NCBI RefSeq assembly: GCF_014645195.1
Contig: NZ_BMLK01000001.1
Span: forward strand, 248,001 to 312,000
Reading direction: 5' to 3'
DNA: 64,000 bases
Origin: Novosphingobium indicum
GTDB taxonomy: Bacteria > Pseudomonadota > Alphaproteobacteria > Sphingomonadales > Sphingomonadaceae
Part shown: positions 35,667 through 44,286 of the stretch, one piece after another
How positions within the stretch are numbered: position 1 is the first letter of the stretch
Layout of the letters: every line of letters begins with the position of its first letter
Program-made: the position numbers and the translations under genes
Notes under the pieces: generated by a model
Databases searched by the model: none
What the model was told of the DNA's origin: nothing
What the model saw: the letters and a program-made list of their open reading frames with translations, nothing else

Positions 35667-36725
35667 TCAGTCCAGCGTCAGCCGGGTGACGTGGCCCATC
35701 TTGCGCCCGGGCCGCGCGGCGGCCTTGCCGTAGAGATGCAGGTGATTGGCCGGATCGGAAAGGATCGTGGCCCAGTCGTGCGCTTCGTCCCCGATCAGGT
35801 TGCGCATCTCGACGGCCCTGGCTGCCAGTCCGGTACTTCCCAGCGGCAATCCGCAGATGGCGCGCACGTGGTTTTCGAACTGGCTGGTCACGGAGCCCTC
35901 GATGGTCCAGTGCCCCGAATTGTGGACGCGCGGCGCCATTTCGTTGAATACCGGCCCGTTCTCGGTCGCGAAGAATTCCAGCGTGAGCACGCCGACATAG
36001 TCGAGCGCCTCCGCCACCTTGGCAGCGAGCGCGCGCGCGGCGGGGACCTGTTCGAGCAGGTTTGCCGGTGCCGGCACGCCGCTAAACGCAAGTATGCCGT
36101 TTTCGTGGACGTTGCGGGCCGAATCGAAGAAGCGGATGTCGCCGTCGGTGCCGCGGCACAGGATCACCGAGAACTCGGCGAAGAAGGTCACGAACCCTTC
36201 GTAGATCAGGGCGGTGTCGGGCAGGTCGAGCGCGCTGGCATCGTCCGCGCTGCCGATCCGCCACTGGCCCTTGCCGTCGTAGCCGTCACGGCGGGTCTTG
36301 AGGATGCCGGGAGCACCGATCCCAGACACGGCGGCCATGAGGTCGAGCTTCGAATCAACCGGTGCGAACGGGGCCGGTGTGCCGCCCAGATCGCTGACGA
36401 AGCGCTTTTCGCTCAGCCGGTCCTGCGCGATTTCCAGTGCGCGCGGATGCGGGTGGGCAACGACAGTGCCCAACGCCGAGAGCGGACCCACCGGCACATT
36501 CTCGAACTCGTAGGTCACCACCGCGCAATCGGCGGCGAAGGCGGCCATGGCCTCGGCATCGTCCCATTCGGCGCAGGTGAACGCGGCGGAGACATCGGCG
36601 GCGACGGAGTCGGTTTCGGGCGCGTAGATATGGCAGCGATAGCCCAGCTGCGCTGCGGCCATGGCGATCATCCGGCCAAGCTGGCCGCCGCCGAGGATGC
36701 CGATTGTCTCTCCCGGTGCGATCAT
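35667..36725 (-). CDS. purK: N5-carboxyaminoimidazole ribonucleotide synthase
   Basis: ATP-grasp enzyme of purine synthesis making N5-CAIR from AIR, bicarbonate and ATP. The 352-residue product begins with IGILGGGQLGRMIAMAAAQL. It shows VTYEFENVP, ILKTRRDGYDGKGQWRI (ATP site) and the C-terminal NEMAPRVHNSGHWTIEG. It follows purE on the same strand, with a palindromic repeat between them. Its product is the substrate of PurE. Confidence 0.97.
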   Translation of the reverse strand: MIAPGETIGILGGGQLGRMIAMAAAQLGYRCHIYAPETDSVAADVSAAFTCAEWDDAEAMAAFAADCAVVTYEFENVPVGPLSALGTVVAHPHPRALEIAQDRLSEKRFVSDLGGTPAPFAPVDSKLDLMAAVSGIGAPGILKTRRDGYDGKGQWRIGSADDASALDLPDTALIYEGFVTFFAEFSVILCRGTDGDIRFFDSARNVHENGILAFSGVPAPANLLEQVPAARALAAKVAEALDYVGVLTLEFFATENGPVFNEMAPRVHNSGHWTIEGSVTSQFENHVRAICGLPLGSTGLAARAVEMRNLIGDEAHDWATILSDPANHLHLYGKAAARPGRKMGHVTRLTLD

Positions 36726-36745
36726 GCGCGTTTTACCTACTGTCT

Positions 36746-36819
36746 TTCGACTGGCTCAGGACGAGCGGAATTGGGGGTGAGAATTGCGGTCATTTCCCGC
36801 TCATGCCGAGCTTGTCGAA
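36746..36819. repeat. REP-like palindromic element between purE and purK
   Basis: The left arm TTCGACTGGCTCAGGACGAG continues with CGG (36746-36768). The right arm, read on the - strand, is TTCGACAAGCTCGGCATGAG plus CGG (36797-36819). The arms match at 18 of 23 positions around a 28-bp spacer. TTCGACAAGCTCAG-type palindromes are abundant intergenic repeats in sphingomonads. It lies inside an operon and ends 3 bp before the purE stop, so it may modulate purK expression or mRNA stability. Confidence 0.85.
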
Positions 36820-36822
36820 GCA

Positions 36823-37314
36823 TCAGGACGGCCGCTCTGCGACGCTGGCGGTCTGCTCGGCGCGGAAGGCCTGCAGACGCTCGGCCAGTGCCTCGTCGGA
36901 AGTGGCGAGAATGGCGGCGGCAAGCAGGCCGGCATTGGCCGCGCCCGCCTCGCCGATGGCCAGCGTCCCCACCGGAATGCCCGCGGGCATCTGCACGATC
37001 GAGAGCAGGCTGTCCTGCCCCGAAAGCGCCTTGGACTGCACCGGTACGCCCAGCACCGGCAGGTGCGTCATCGCCGCGACCATGCCGGGCAGGTGCGCGG
37101 CACCGCCGGCACCGGCGATCACCACCTTGAAGCCTTCGTCCGCCGCGCTCTTGGCGAACTCGACCAGCCGGTCGGGCGTGCGGTGGGCCGAAACGATGCG
37201 CGCGTCGTAGGCGACGCCCAGCTTGTCGAGCATCGCGGCGGCGCGCTGCATGGTCGGCCAGTCCGACTGGCTGCCCATGATGATCGCGACCGGCGGGGTA
37301 CCCGCTTCGCTCAT
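36823..37314 (-). CDS. purE: N5-CAIR mutase
   Basis: Converts N5-CAIR to CAIR in purine synthesis. The 163-residue product has the class I PurE motifs [55 protein letters not shown] and [20 protein letters not shown]. It starts 2 bp after the gpmA stop and precedes purK, with the palindromic repeat at its 3' end. Confidence 0.97.
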   Translation of the reverse strand: MSEAGTPPVAIIMGSQSDWPTMQRAAAMLDKLGVAYDARIVSAHRTPDRLVEFAKSAADEGFKVVIAGAGGAAHLPGMVAAMTHLPVLGVPVQSKALSGQDSLLSIVQMPAGIPVGTLAIGEAGAANAGLLAAAILATSDEALAERLQAFRAEQTASVAERPS

Positions 37315-37315
37315 A

Positions 37316-38002
37316 TCAGCGCTCCGACAGGTAGTAACGGTCGAGAACGGCCAGTTCGTCGTCCAGATCGTAGATGATCGGCTGACCGGTCGGGATCTCG
37401 AGACCGGTGATCTCGTCGTCCGAAATGCCCGAGAGGTGCTTTACCAGCGCGCGCAGCGAGTTGCCGTGCGCGGCGACCAGCACCGTGGCGCCGGCCTTGA
37501 GGTGCGGCACGATGGCGCCTTCGTAATAAGGCAGGACGCGCGCGATGGTGTCCTTGAGGCTTTCGGTCTGCGGCACGTCGATGCCGGCATAGCGCGGATC
37601 GTCGGACAGATCGAACTCGCTGCCGCGTTCCAGCACCGGCGGCGGCGTGTCGAAGCTGCGGCGCCAGATCTTGACCTGGTCATCGCCGTGCTTGGCGGCC
37701 GTCTCGGCCTTGTCGAGGCCGGTGAGCCCGCCATAGTGCCGCTCGTTGAGGCGCCAGTCCTTGGTTTCCGGGATCCACAGGATGCCGGCCGCTTCCAGAG
37801 CGAAGTGCAGCGTCTTGATCGCGCGGGTCTGGACCGAGGTGAAGGCCACGGTGGGCAGCATGCCCTTGTCCTTCAGCAGAGCGCCGGCGGCGCGGGCTTC
37901 CGCCTCGCCCTTTTCGGTCACGTCTACGTCCCACCAGCCGGTGAAGCGATTTTCGAGGTTCCACTGGCTCTGGCCGTGGCGCAGAAGAATCAGACGGGGC
38001 AA
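37316..38002 (-). CDS. gpmA: 2,3-bisphosphoglycerate-dependent phosphoglycerate mutase
   Basis: Interconverts 3- and 2-phosphoglycerate. The TTG at 38002 is chosen: it gives 228 residues starting at [14 protein letters not shown], the usual alphaproteobacterial length, and has GGGAG about 8 bp upstream. A longer TTG frame to 38035 lacks a ribosome site. The catalytic His is in LRHGQSQWN, the phosphate-binding Arg residues in VQTRAIKT, the Glu in [15 protein letters not shown], and the second His in [14 protein letters not shown]. First gene of the gpmA-purEK-folA-ribF block. Confidence 0.94.
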   Translation of the reverse strand: MPRLILLRHGQSQWNLENRFTGWWDVDVTEKGEAEARAAGALLKDKGMLPTVAFTSVQTRAIKTLHFALEAAGILWIPETKDWRLNERHYGGLTGLDKAETAAKHGDDQVKIWRRSFDTPPPVLERGSEFDLSDDPRYAGIDVPQTESLKDTIARVLPYYEGAIVPHLKAGATVLVAAHGNSLRALVKHLSGISDDEITGLEIPTGQPIIYDLDDELAVLDRYYLSER

Positions 38003-38071
38003 GGCAGGACTCCCTGTTGGCTTGCGGTGCCGCAACCGGAGCGGCGTGTCGCGATTGTCAGGCCGCTGCCC

Positions 38072-38254
38072 CTAGCTTTCCGCGGACGGTTTGGAAAGCC
38101 TGCCCGATTCGATATCGTCGTTGCCCCGGGAAGCATGCGCGCGCGCCTGTGCCTTGCGGCGGCGCAGGTTTTCGCGCAGCTTGGCGGCAAGGCGCTCCTC
38201 GCGGGTGAGCTTGCCTGTGTCCTTCCCGCCATCTGTGCCAGATTTCTCGTCCAT
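38072..38254 (-). CDS. Small basic hypothetical protein
   Basis: A 60-residue highly charged reading frame from ATG 38254. Its core EERLAAKLRENLRRRKAQAR is predicted helical and strongly basic. Short proteins with this KLRENLRRRKAQ core are common in sphingomonads. Upstream in-frame sequence would run antisense through the tRNA gene and is not plausible. It sits just upstream of gpmA on the same strand. Function unknown; nucleic-acid binding is only a guess from charge. Confidence 0.65.
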   Translation of the reverse strand: MDEKSGTDGGKDTGKLTREERLAAKLRENLRRRKAQARAHASRGNDDIESGRLSKPSAES

Positions 38255-38382
38255 GGCGCGGCATTGCCGTTCGTCGCGGCAAAGCGCAAGCGGCGCTTGA
38301 CAATTGCCACCTTCGCAGACAATAGCGCGCCCCTGCCTCGGGCAACCGGAATCGACGCGTTCCGGATCGTCCGAACAAAGGC

Positions 38383-38457
38383 GCTGCTGTAGCTCAGTGG
38401 TAGAGCGCACCCTTGGTAAGGGTGAGGTCGGGAGTTCAATCCTCCCCAGCAGCACCA
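38383..38457 (+). tRNA. tRNA-Thr (GGT anticodon)
   Basis: A full cloverleaf. The acceptor GCTGCTG (38383-38389) pairs with CAGCAGC (38447-38453), with discriminator A and an encoded CCA at 38455-38457. The D-arm has AGCTCAGTGGTAGAGC. The anticodon stem CACCC/GGGTG (38408-38412/38420-38424) encloses TTGGTAA with GGT at 38415-38417. The T-arm has GGGAGTTCAATCCTCCC. It is 75 nt long, with no intron. Confidence 0.97.
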
Positions 38458-38532
38458 TTCCCCTCCGGATCAGTCCCTTGCACAAGAACGCCCGGAATCC
38501 CGAGTCGTGTGGCGTCTGTGTTGCGTGCAACG

Positions 38533-38572
38533 ATGTCATGGAACTGTCTCGGTAGTGGCACGCCGGTGTCAC
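38533..38572 (+). promoter_or_regulatory. Tandem PhoB-box-like array upstream of TonB receptor
   Basis: Four 7-bp half-sites start exactly 11 bp apart: ATGTCAT (38533), CTGTCTC (38544), GTGGCAC (38555) and GTGTCAC (38566). PhoB boxes are 11-bp-spaced CTGTCAT-type direct repeats separated by 4 bp; these match at 6, 5, 3 and 5 of 7 positions. The array ends 51 bp before the receptor ATG and 10 bp before a CTAGGC that could serve as a weak -10. The downstream phytase makes phosphate control biologically sensible. Predicted only. Confidence 0.6.
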
Positions 38573-38623
38573 AGACCGCCCCTAGGCCCCGCGCAATTCA
38601 TTCGCAACAGGGGTTCCCATCAC

Positions 38624-41413
38624 ATGAAAACGTCCCTCCGCCTCGTCGCGGGGCTGCTAGCCTCGACGTCTTTCGCGACTGTCGTTCACGCAGGTGAACT
38701 CTCCGGCAACGTCTCTGACGCCACCGGAACCCGAGCTCTGCAGTCGGCCACGGTGCGAATTGTCGAATTGAATCGCGAAGCCGAGACAAGCCGCGATGGC
38801 AGCTACATTTTCGCGGACATTCCCGCAGGCGACTACACGGTGGAGGTCGACTACGTTGGCGCCGTCATGGAAGCGCGCACGATTTCGGTGCCGGCGACCG
38901 GCCGGGTTTCAGGCAACTTCGCGCTGGCCGGCATCGGTGGCGGGGACATCCTGGTGGTGGGTCAGGCCGCCAACCTTTCCAGCTCGTTGTCGCGCAAGAA
39001 AGCTGCGGATGGTGTCGAATCGGTGCTGACCCGCGACGCCATCGGCCAGTTCCCCGACCAGAATGTCGCCGAATCGCTGCGCCGCCTGCCGGGCCTGAAC
39101 ATCCTCAACGATCAGGGCGAAGGGCGCTACGTGTCGGTGCGTGGCCTGGACCCCGATCTCAACTCGACCTCGCTTAACGGTGTGCGCATCCCGGCGCCGG
39201 AATCGGATTCGCGCGGTGTCGCCCTCGACGTCATCTCTTCGGACCTGATCGAATCGATCGAGGTCAAGAAGTCGCTTACGCCGGACATGGACGCCGACAC
39301 CATCGGCGCCTCGATCGAGATCAACACCACCAGCGCCTTCGACCTCAAGAAGGCCAGCTTCTCGGTCAATGCCGAAGGCAGCTACAATGACTATTCGGGT
39401 GAAGTGACTCCAAAGGTTTCGGCCAGTTTCTCCGCTCCGATTGGCGACGATTTCGGCGTTTCCGGCGGCGTAAGCTACTACAACCGCAAGTTCGAAACCG
39501 ACAATGTCGAATCCGATCCCTGGACCACGGCCGACGACGGTACGGCCTACAGCGAAGTATTGGAGTATCGCGACTACGACGTCGAGCGTAAGCGCATCAA
39601 TGCCAACCTCAGCTTCGACTGGCGCGTATCGGACACCACGACGGCCTTCGTAAAGGGCATCTGGAGCCAGTTCGACGACCAGGAATATCGCCGCCGCACG
39701 ACGTTCAACTTCGAGGACGCGACGGACATCACCTGGACCAGCACCGGCGTCAGCTTCACCGACGCCGCCGATGACGAAGGCGATGGTGCCATCGTGATCG
39801 AGCGCGATCTCAAGGATCGTTTCGAGCGCCAGCGCATCTACTCGATTGCGCTGGGTTCGGACACGGACACCGGCATCTGGAAGTTCAGCTGGCTGGCCAG
39901 CTACTCCAAGTCGAGCGAGAAGGAGACTCACTCCGTCGACCCGATTGCCTTTGCCGCCGAATTTGAAGGCGCAGGAGTCGGCATCGACTGGGATTATTCG
40001 GATCGCAGGGTCCCGACCTACGCCATCACCAGCGGCGCCAATCTCGTGAACGGTCCCGAGAACTACGAGTTCGACAAGATCGAGTTGACCACCCTGTCCG
40101 ACAGCCAGGACGAGGAATGGGCGGTAAAGGCCGATCTTGCGCGCACTTTCGCGATGGACAACGGGGACTTCACGGTTCAGGTCGGCGGCAAGGCTCGCTG
40201 GCGTGAGAAGTCTTACGACTTCAACTACATCAAGTACAAAGGCGGCGAAATCGAGTACACCATGGCCGATGCCGAACTCGGCGAGCAGACCTACCGTCTG
40301 CATGGCATAAGCCTCGGTCCCGTCCTGACCAAGTCGGCAGGCGAAACGTTCCTCAACGCCTACAGGGACACTTTCGAGATCGACGATTTCGACGTCGCCT
40401 ACGATGGTGCGACCGATGACTATTCGGTCAAGGAAAACATCTATGCCGGGTACGCCCTGGCTCGCTGGGACTCGGATGCCGTCCGGGTCATCGGCGGTGT
40501 TCGTATGGAGCACACCGAGAACACGCTGAACGGCAACATCGTCACCGAAGTGGATGGTGCCGACCTGCCGATCATCGAGGCCGTCCAGTACAAGCGCAGC
40601 TATACGGACTGGCTGCCCAGCCTGGCGATCCGTGTCTCTCCGCAGAACAACATCGTCGCACGCTTTGCCGGCTCCAGGAGCCTGGTTCGCCCCAAGTTCT
40701 CCCAGCTTGCGCCGCGCTCGACGGTGAACGAAGACAACGAGGCAGAATTCGGCAATCCGGATTTGCTGCCTTACAAAGCATGGAACCTTGATACGAGCGT
40801 CGAGTACTATTTCACCTCGAACGGCGCGTTGACCTTCAACGCCTTCTACAAGTCGGTCGACAACTTTACTTACGAGCAGACCTTCGACGATTTCACCTAC
40901 CAGGGTATCGCCTACGATGAGTTCACCACTTTCCGTAACGGTGACAGCGCGACGATCGTCGGTTTCGAAGCGAGCTACAGCCAGGCCTTTACCATGCTGC
41001 CCGCGCCGTTCGACGGCTTGCTGACGCAGTTCAATTACACCTACACGTATGCAAAGGGCGAACTGGGCGATGGCCGTCGGATCAGTCTGCCGAATTCGTC
41101 GAAGAACACCTTCAACGCCGTTCTCGGCTACCAGAAGGGACCGGTGAACCTGCGCCTTTCGGGCACCTTCCGCGACAGGTACCTGGACGAGGTCGGCGAA
41201 GATGCCACCGAAGACCGCTGGGTAGACAAGCACTTCCAGCTCGATTTCTCGGGCAAGCTGAAGGTGACCGACAATATCCGCCTCACCCTCGACGTGATCA
41301 ACATCAACAATGCGCGGTACTTCGCCTACCAGAACTTCGAGAGCGCCCAGCGCCTGCTGCAGTTCGAGCAGTACGGCCAGACCGTGAAGTTCGGCGCGCG
41401 GGTGAACTTCTGA
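38624..41413 (+). CDS. TonB-dependent outer-membrane receptor, probably phytate/organic-phosphate uptake
   Basis: 929-residue receptor from ATG 38624 with a signal peptide (1-23, cleavage after VVHA). An N-terminal carboxypeptidase-regulatory-like Ig domain (about 24-107) is followed by the plug (about 115-250: GVESVLTRDAIGQFPDQNVA, LRRLPGLNILNDQGEGRYV, VRGLDPDLNSTSLNGVRIP) and a 22-strand-type barrel ending in FGARVNF with terminal Phe. This layout is common among sphingomonad and Bacteroidota-like receptors for organic substrates. Its stop overlaps the phytase ATG by one base, so the two are coupled. Linkage suggests phytate or its products as ligand; that is inference. Confidence 0.92.
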   Translation: MKTSLRLVAGLLASTSFATVVHAGELSGNVSDATGTRALQSATVRIVELNREAETSRDGSYIFADIPAGDYTVEVDYVGAVMEARTISVPATGRVSGNFALAGIGGGDILVVGQAANLSSSLSRKKAADGVESVLTRDAIGQFPDQNVAESLRRLPGLNILNDQGEGRYVSVRGLDPDLNSTSLNGVRIPAPESDSRGVALDVISSDLIESIEVKKSLTPDMDADTIGASIEINTTSAFDLKKASFSVNAEGSYNDYSGEVTPKVSASFSAPIGDDFGVSGGVSYYNRKFETDNVESDPWTTADDGTAYSEVLEYRDYDVERKRINANLSFDWRVSDTTTAFVKGIWSQFDDQEYRRRTTFNFEDATDITWTSTGVSFTDAADDEGDGAIVIERDLKDRFERQRIYSIALGSDTDTGIWKFSWLASYSKSSEKETHSVDPIAFAAEFEGAGVGIDWDYSDRRVPTYAITSGANLVNGPENYEFDKIELTTLSDSQDEEWAVKADLARTFAMDNGDFTVQVGGKARWREKSYDFNYIKYKGGEIEYTMADAELGEQTYRLHGISLGPVLTKSAGETFLNAYRDTFEIDDFDVAYDGATDDYSVKENIYAGYALARWDSDAVRVIGGVRMEHTENTLNGNIVTEVDGADLPIIEAVQYKRSYTDWLPSLAIRVSPQNNIVARFAGSRSLVRPKFSQLAPRSTVNEDNEAEFGNPDLLPYKAWNLDTSVEYYFTSNGALTFNAFYKSVDNFTYEQTFDDFTYQGIAYDEFTTFRNGDSATIVGFEASYSQAFTMLPAPFDGLLTQFNYTYTYAKGELGDGRRISLPNSSKNTFNAVLGYQKGPVNLRLSGTFRDRYLDEVGEDATEDRWVDKHFQLDFSGKLKVTDNIRLTLDVININNARYFAYQNFESAQRLLQFEQYGQTVKFGARVNF

Positions 41414-42501
41414 TGCGGATGTGCGATCTCGTAAAGTATGGCTCGGGAGCACTGCTCCCGGGCCTGCTCCTGGCAGGGTGTGCGACCCTGCCGGAGCCGC
41501 CGAAGGCCTATCTCCCGGCTGTGGACGTCCCAGCGATCGCCGAAACCGTGCCGGTTGGCACCGCCAACGACGACGCGGCAGACGATCCGGCGATCTGGCG
41601 CAATGCTGCCGATCCTGCAGCCAGCCTGATTGTCGGGACCGACAAGAAGGCCGGGCTCTATGTCTATGGGCTCGATGGGAAGGTGCGCGATTTTCTCGCT
41701 GCCGGCGCGCTCAACAACGCGGATCTGCGTGAGGTCACGCTTGCCGATGGCACGAAGCGCATCCTCGTGGCCGCCAGCGACCGCACCGACCGGTCCCAGC
41801 CGCGTATCGCGCTGTTCTGGCTGGAGGGCACCAATGGCAAGCTCTCCGAAATCGGAACGGAGACATTCCTGCCGGCAGATCGCGGCTCGGCCGAGGCCTA
41901 TGGCTTCTGCATGGGCGGTGCGCTCGGCGAAAACGATCTCGCTCGCGCCTATGTCGTGCTCAAGGACGGGACGGTCGTCGAAAGCGCCTTGTTCGAACAG
42001 GGCGACCGGATCGTTCCGACCTACATCCGCGACGTAAAGCTGGCGACCCAGTCGGAAGGCTGCGTCGTCGATGACGCCACGCAGACGCTCTATGTCGCCG
42101 AGGAAGATGTCGGCATCTGGAAAGTCCCGCTGCAGACCGTTCTGAAGGCCGAGGCCTATGCCCGCGTCGGCGCACAGGATGGGCTCGTCGACGACGTCGA
42201 AGGTCTTGCCATCGCCCGCGACGGCAAGGAGCGGGCTTGGCTGGTCGCATCCAGCCAGGGCGACAACGCCTATACGCTGTTCGACCTTGCGGACGGCTCC
42301 ATGACCGGTCGCTTCCGTATCGGCGGAGGCGAAATCGATGGCACCAGCGATACCGACGGCATCGAGGTCGTGCTGGGCGATTTCGGTCCGCGTTTTCCGG
42401 AAGGCCTGTTCATTGCACAGGACGGCGACAACGCGCCGGAGGCGCAGAACTTCAAGCTCCTGTCGTGGCAATCGATCCGCGAGGCGCTGGAAATCGAATA
42501 G
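41413..42501 (+). CDS. Beta-propeller 3-phytase lipoprotein
   Basis: Calcium-dependent phytase that releases phosphate from inositol hexakisphosphate. 362 residues from ATG 41413 (ATG 41419 also possible), with a signal peptide and lipobox LPGLLLAGC, so anchored in the envelope. Signatures are DDAADDPAIWRN, SLIVGTDKKAGLYVYGLDGK (first blade and calcium site), SEGCVVDDATQTLYVAEEDV, DGTSDTDGIEVV and FPEGLFIAQDGDN. Length fits single-domain beta-propeller phytases. Coupled to the TonB receptor and preceded by the Pho-box-like array. Confidence 0.92.
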   Translation: MRMCDLVKYGSGALLPGLLLAGCATLPEPPKAYLPAVDVPAIAETVPVGTANDDAADDPAIWRNAADPAASLIVGTDKKAGLYVYGLDGKVRDFLAAGALNNADLREVTLADGTKRILVAASDRTDRSQPRIALFWLEGTNGKLSEIGTETFLPADRGSAEAYGFCMGGALGENDLARAYVVLKDGTVVESALFEQGDRIVPTYIRDVKLATQSEGCVVDDATQTLYVAEEDVGIWKVPLQTVLKAEAYARVGAQDGLVDDVEGLAIARDGKERAWLVASSQGDNAYTLFDLADGSMTGRFRIGGGEIDGTSDTDGIEVVLGDFGPRFPEGLFIAQDGDNAPEAQNFKLLSWQSIREALEIE

Positions 42502-42548
42502 AGCGGTGCCGCTGCATATTGCTTGAGCGGCGCCCTCCATTTGCGGTA

Positions 42549-43217
42549 ATGGCGGCGGCCATGGTGTGGGATTCGAAATCCGTGAAAGCGCGCGCGACAG
42601 CGGCGGCCTTGGCTGCCCTGATACTTGGCGCGCCACTTCCCGCCATGGCTGATGTCATGCAGCTCGGTGATTCCGGGGCCGAGTGGATTGCCGGCGGGCC
42701 GGTCGGGCCTGCCGTCGGTCTGGTTTCTCCGGATGGTCTGGACGATGCAGCCAGCGTGGAACAGACCCCGCTGGCAATCGACGCGGAGCTTCACCCGCAG
42801 TCGATCACCGAGGCGCTCGATGCCGCGGGGCCGTCGCGCTGGCGTGTCCGCATCGCGCAACTGGCTGCGAAATACGATATCAGCCCGGCGTTGCTTGAAG
42901 CCGTGGTCTGGCAGGAAAGCCGCTGGAACGAACGTGCCGTATCGCCCGCCGGTGCGCGCGGTCTTGCGCAGTTGATGCCCGGCACAGCTGCACAGATGGG
43001 CGTCGATCCGGGCGATCCGACGGCCAATCTCGAAGGTGGCGCCCGGTACTTGCGCATGCAGCTCGATGCTTTCGGCGGCGACGTTGAAAAGGCGCTTGCC
43101 GCCTACAATGCCGGCCCGTCCCGCGTGGAGAAGGCGGGCGGCATTCCCAACATTCGCGAAACGAAACAGTACGTTGCCGCGATCATGGCGCGCCTGACCG
43201 ACACTGTCCGGCAGTAG
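42549..43217 (+). CDS. Soluble lytic transglycosylase-like protein
   Basis: Exported peptidoglycan-cleaving enzyme, about 222 residues from ATG 42549 (ATG 42561 also possible). Signal peptide about 15-37 (LAALILGAPLPAMA). The SLT domain (about 105-215) has the catalytic Glu in VVWQESRWNERAVSP, then GARGLAQLMPGTAAQMGVD and YNAGPSRVEKAGGIP, the family 1 Goose-lysozyme-like motif set. It lies 47 bp after the phytase gene. A specialised role with the receptor operon is not evident. Confidence 0.9.
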   Translation: MAAAMVWDSKSVKARATAAALAALILGAPLPAMADVMQLGDSGAEWIAGGPVGPAVGLVSPDGLDDAASVEQTPLAIDAELHPQSITEALDAAGPSRWRVRIAQLAAKYDISPALLEAVVWQESRWNERAVSPAGARGLAQLMPGTAAQMGVDPGDPTANLEGGARYLRMQLDAFGGDVEKALAAYNAGPSRVEKAGGIPNIRETKQYVAAIMARLTDTVRQ

Positions 43218-43256
43218 CCCGCCGCAGCGGGCTACGCACTGCGGGCTCGATCAGCC
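43214..43256. terminator. Paired hairpins between convergent SLT gene and galU
   Basis: GTAGCCCGC (43214-43222) and GCGGGCTAC (43227-43235) form a perfect 9-bp stem that includes the SLT stop codon. A second stem, GGGCT (43242-43246) with AGCCC (43252-43256), overlaps the galU stop. Neither has a T-run, so termination is probable but not certain. Confidence 0.5.
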
Positions 43257-44132
43257 CAGCATCTTCTTGGCCATTTCGCGCACTTCGGCGCCCATATCCT
43301 CGCGATCAAGTGCAAGTGCGAGCGTCGCTTCCACGAAACCGATCTTCGAACCGCAGTCGAAACGACGGCCGTTGAAGGTGACCGCATGGAACGGCTGCTT
43401 GTCGATCAGCTTCGCCATCGAATCGGTAAGCTGGATCTCGCCGCCGGCGCCTTTGCCCTGGCTTGCCAGCAGGTCCATGACTTCCGGCTGGAGGATGTAG
43501 CGGCCCGAGACGATCTTGTTCGAAGGCGCCTCGTCCACCTTGGGCTTTTCGACCAGGCCTTTGACTTCGGTAAGGTTGCCCTTGCTTTCACCCGGCGCAA
43601 TGACGCCGTAGCTGGAGACTTCCTCCATTGGCACTTCGAGCACCGAGACGAGGTTGCCGCCCACTTCGTTGTAGGCCTCGATCATCTGCGCCATGCAGCC
43701 GGGCGAACCGTACATGAGCTCGTCGGGGAGAAAGATCGCGAAAGGCTCGTCTCCGGTCACGGCCCGCGCGCACCATACGGCATGGCCCAGCCCCATCGGC
43801 ACTTGCTGGCGTACGGTCACCAGATTGCCGGGCTCGATGCGAGTCGGGTCGAGCGGTGCGAGCGACTTGCCGCGGCCGGTCATCGTCGCTTCGAGTTCGT
43901 AGGCCGTATCGAAATGCTCGACGATCGCCGTCTTGCCGCGCCCGGTGACGAAAATGAACTCCTCGATACCGGCCTCGCGCGCTTCATCGACCGCATACTG
44001 GATCAATGGTCGATCGACGACGGGCAGCAGTTCCTTTGGAATCGCCTTCGTTGCCGGCAGGAAGCGGGTGCCCAGGCCCGCCACCGGGAAAACGGCCTTG
44101 CGGACGGGCTTGCGGAAATTCGAGTCACTCAT
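43251..44132 (-). CDS. galU: UTP-glucose-1-phosphate uridylyltransferase
   Basis: Makes UDP-glucose for exopolysaccharide and envelope sugars. ATG 44132 gives 293 residues starting MSDSNFRKPVRKAVFPVAGL. Motifs are GTRFLPATKAIPKELLPVVD (nucleotide binding), IQYAVDEAREAGIEEFIFVTGRGK, LGHAVWCARAVTGDEPFAIFLPDE and VEKPKVDEAPSN. It is divergent from murA across a 154-bp spacer. Confidence 0.97.
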   Translation of the reverse strand: MSDSNFRKPVRKAVFPVAGLGTRFLPATKAIPKELLPVVDRPLIQYAVDEAREAGIEEFIFVTGRGKTAIVEHFDTAYELEATMTGRGKSLAPLDPTRIEPGNLVTVRQQVPMGLGHAVWCARAVTGDEPFAIFLPDELMYGSPGCMAQMIEAYNEVGGNLVSVLEVPMEEVSSYGVIAPGESKGNLTEVKGLVEKPKVDEAPSNKIVSGRYILQPEVMDLLASQGKGAGGEIQLTDSMAKLIDKQPFHAVTFNGRRFDCGSKIGFVEATLALALDREDMGAEVREMAKKMLG

Positions 44133-44286
44133 GGGCTGAGACGGGGCCTCCCTGTGTTGCACTGCAAATAAAGCGACTTAGACAGACGCATGCAACCGTG
44201 ACGTATTGTTCTAACGGCTGCTGTCATCACAACTCTCTGTCGGGTCACCCGTTGCCGTGATCGCTTTTCCCGTTAAATGACGGGGG
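44133..44286. other. Divergent galU/murA promoter region
   Basis: 154 bp of relatively AT-rich DNA. CCCGT (44269-44273) and ACGGG (44280-44284) can form a small hairpin around the murA ribosome-binding region, which has a GGGGG run just before ATG 44287. I see no convincing -35/-10 pair. Confidence 0.4.

Noticed and set aside
38909..41452. A long - strand open frame opposite the TonB receptor.
   Set aside because: Antisense shadow of a well-supported receptor gene; no signal peptide, domain or ribosome site.
44269..44284. A riboswitch or thermosensor hidden in the murA leader.
   Set aside because: A 5-bp hairpin alone is too small to support that.
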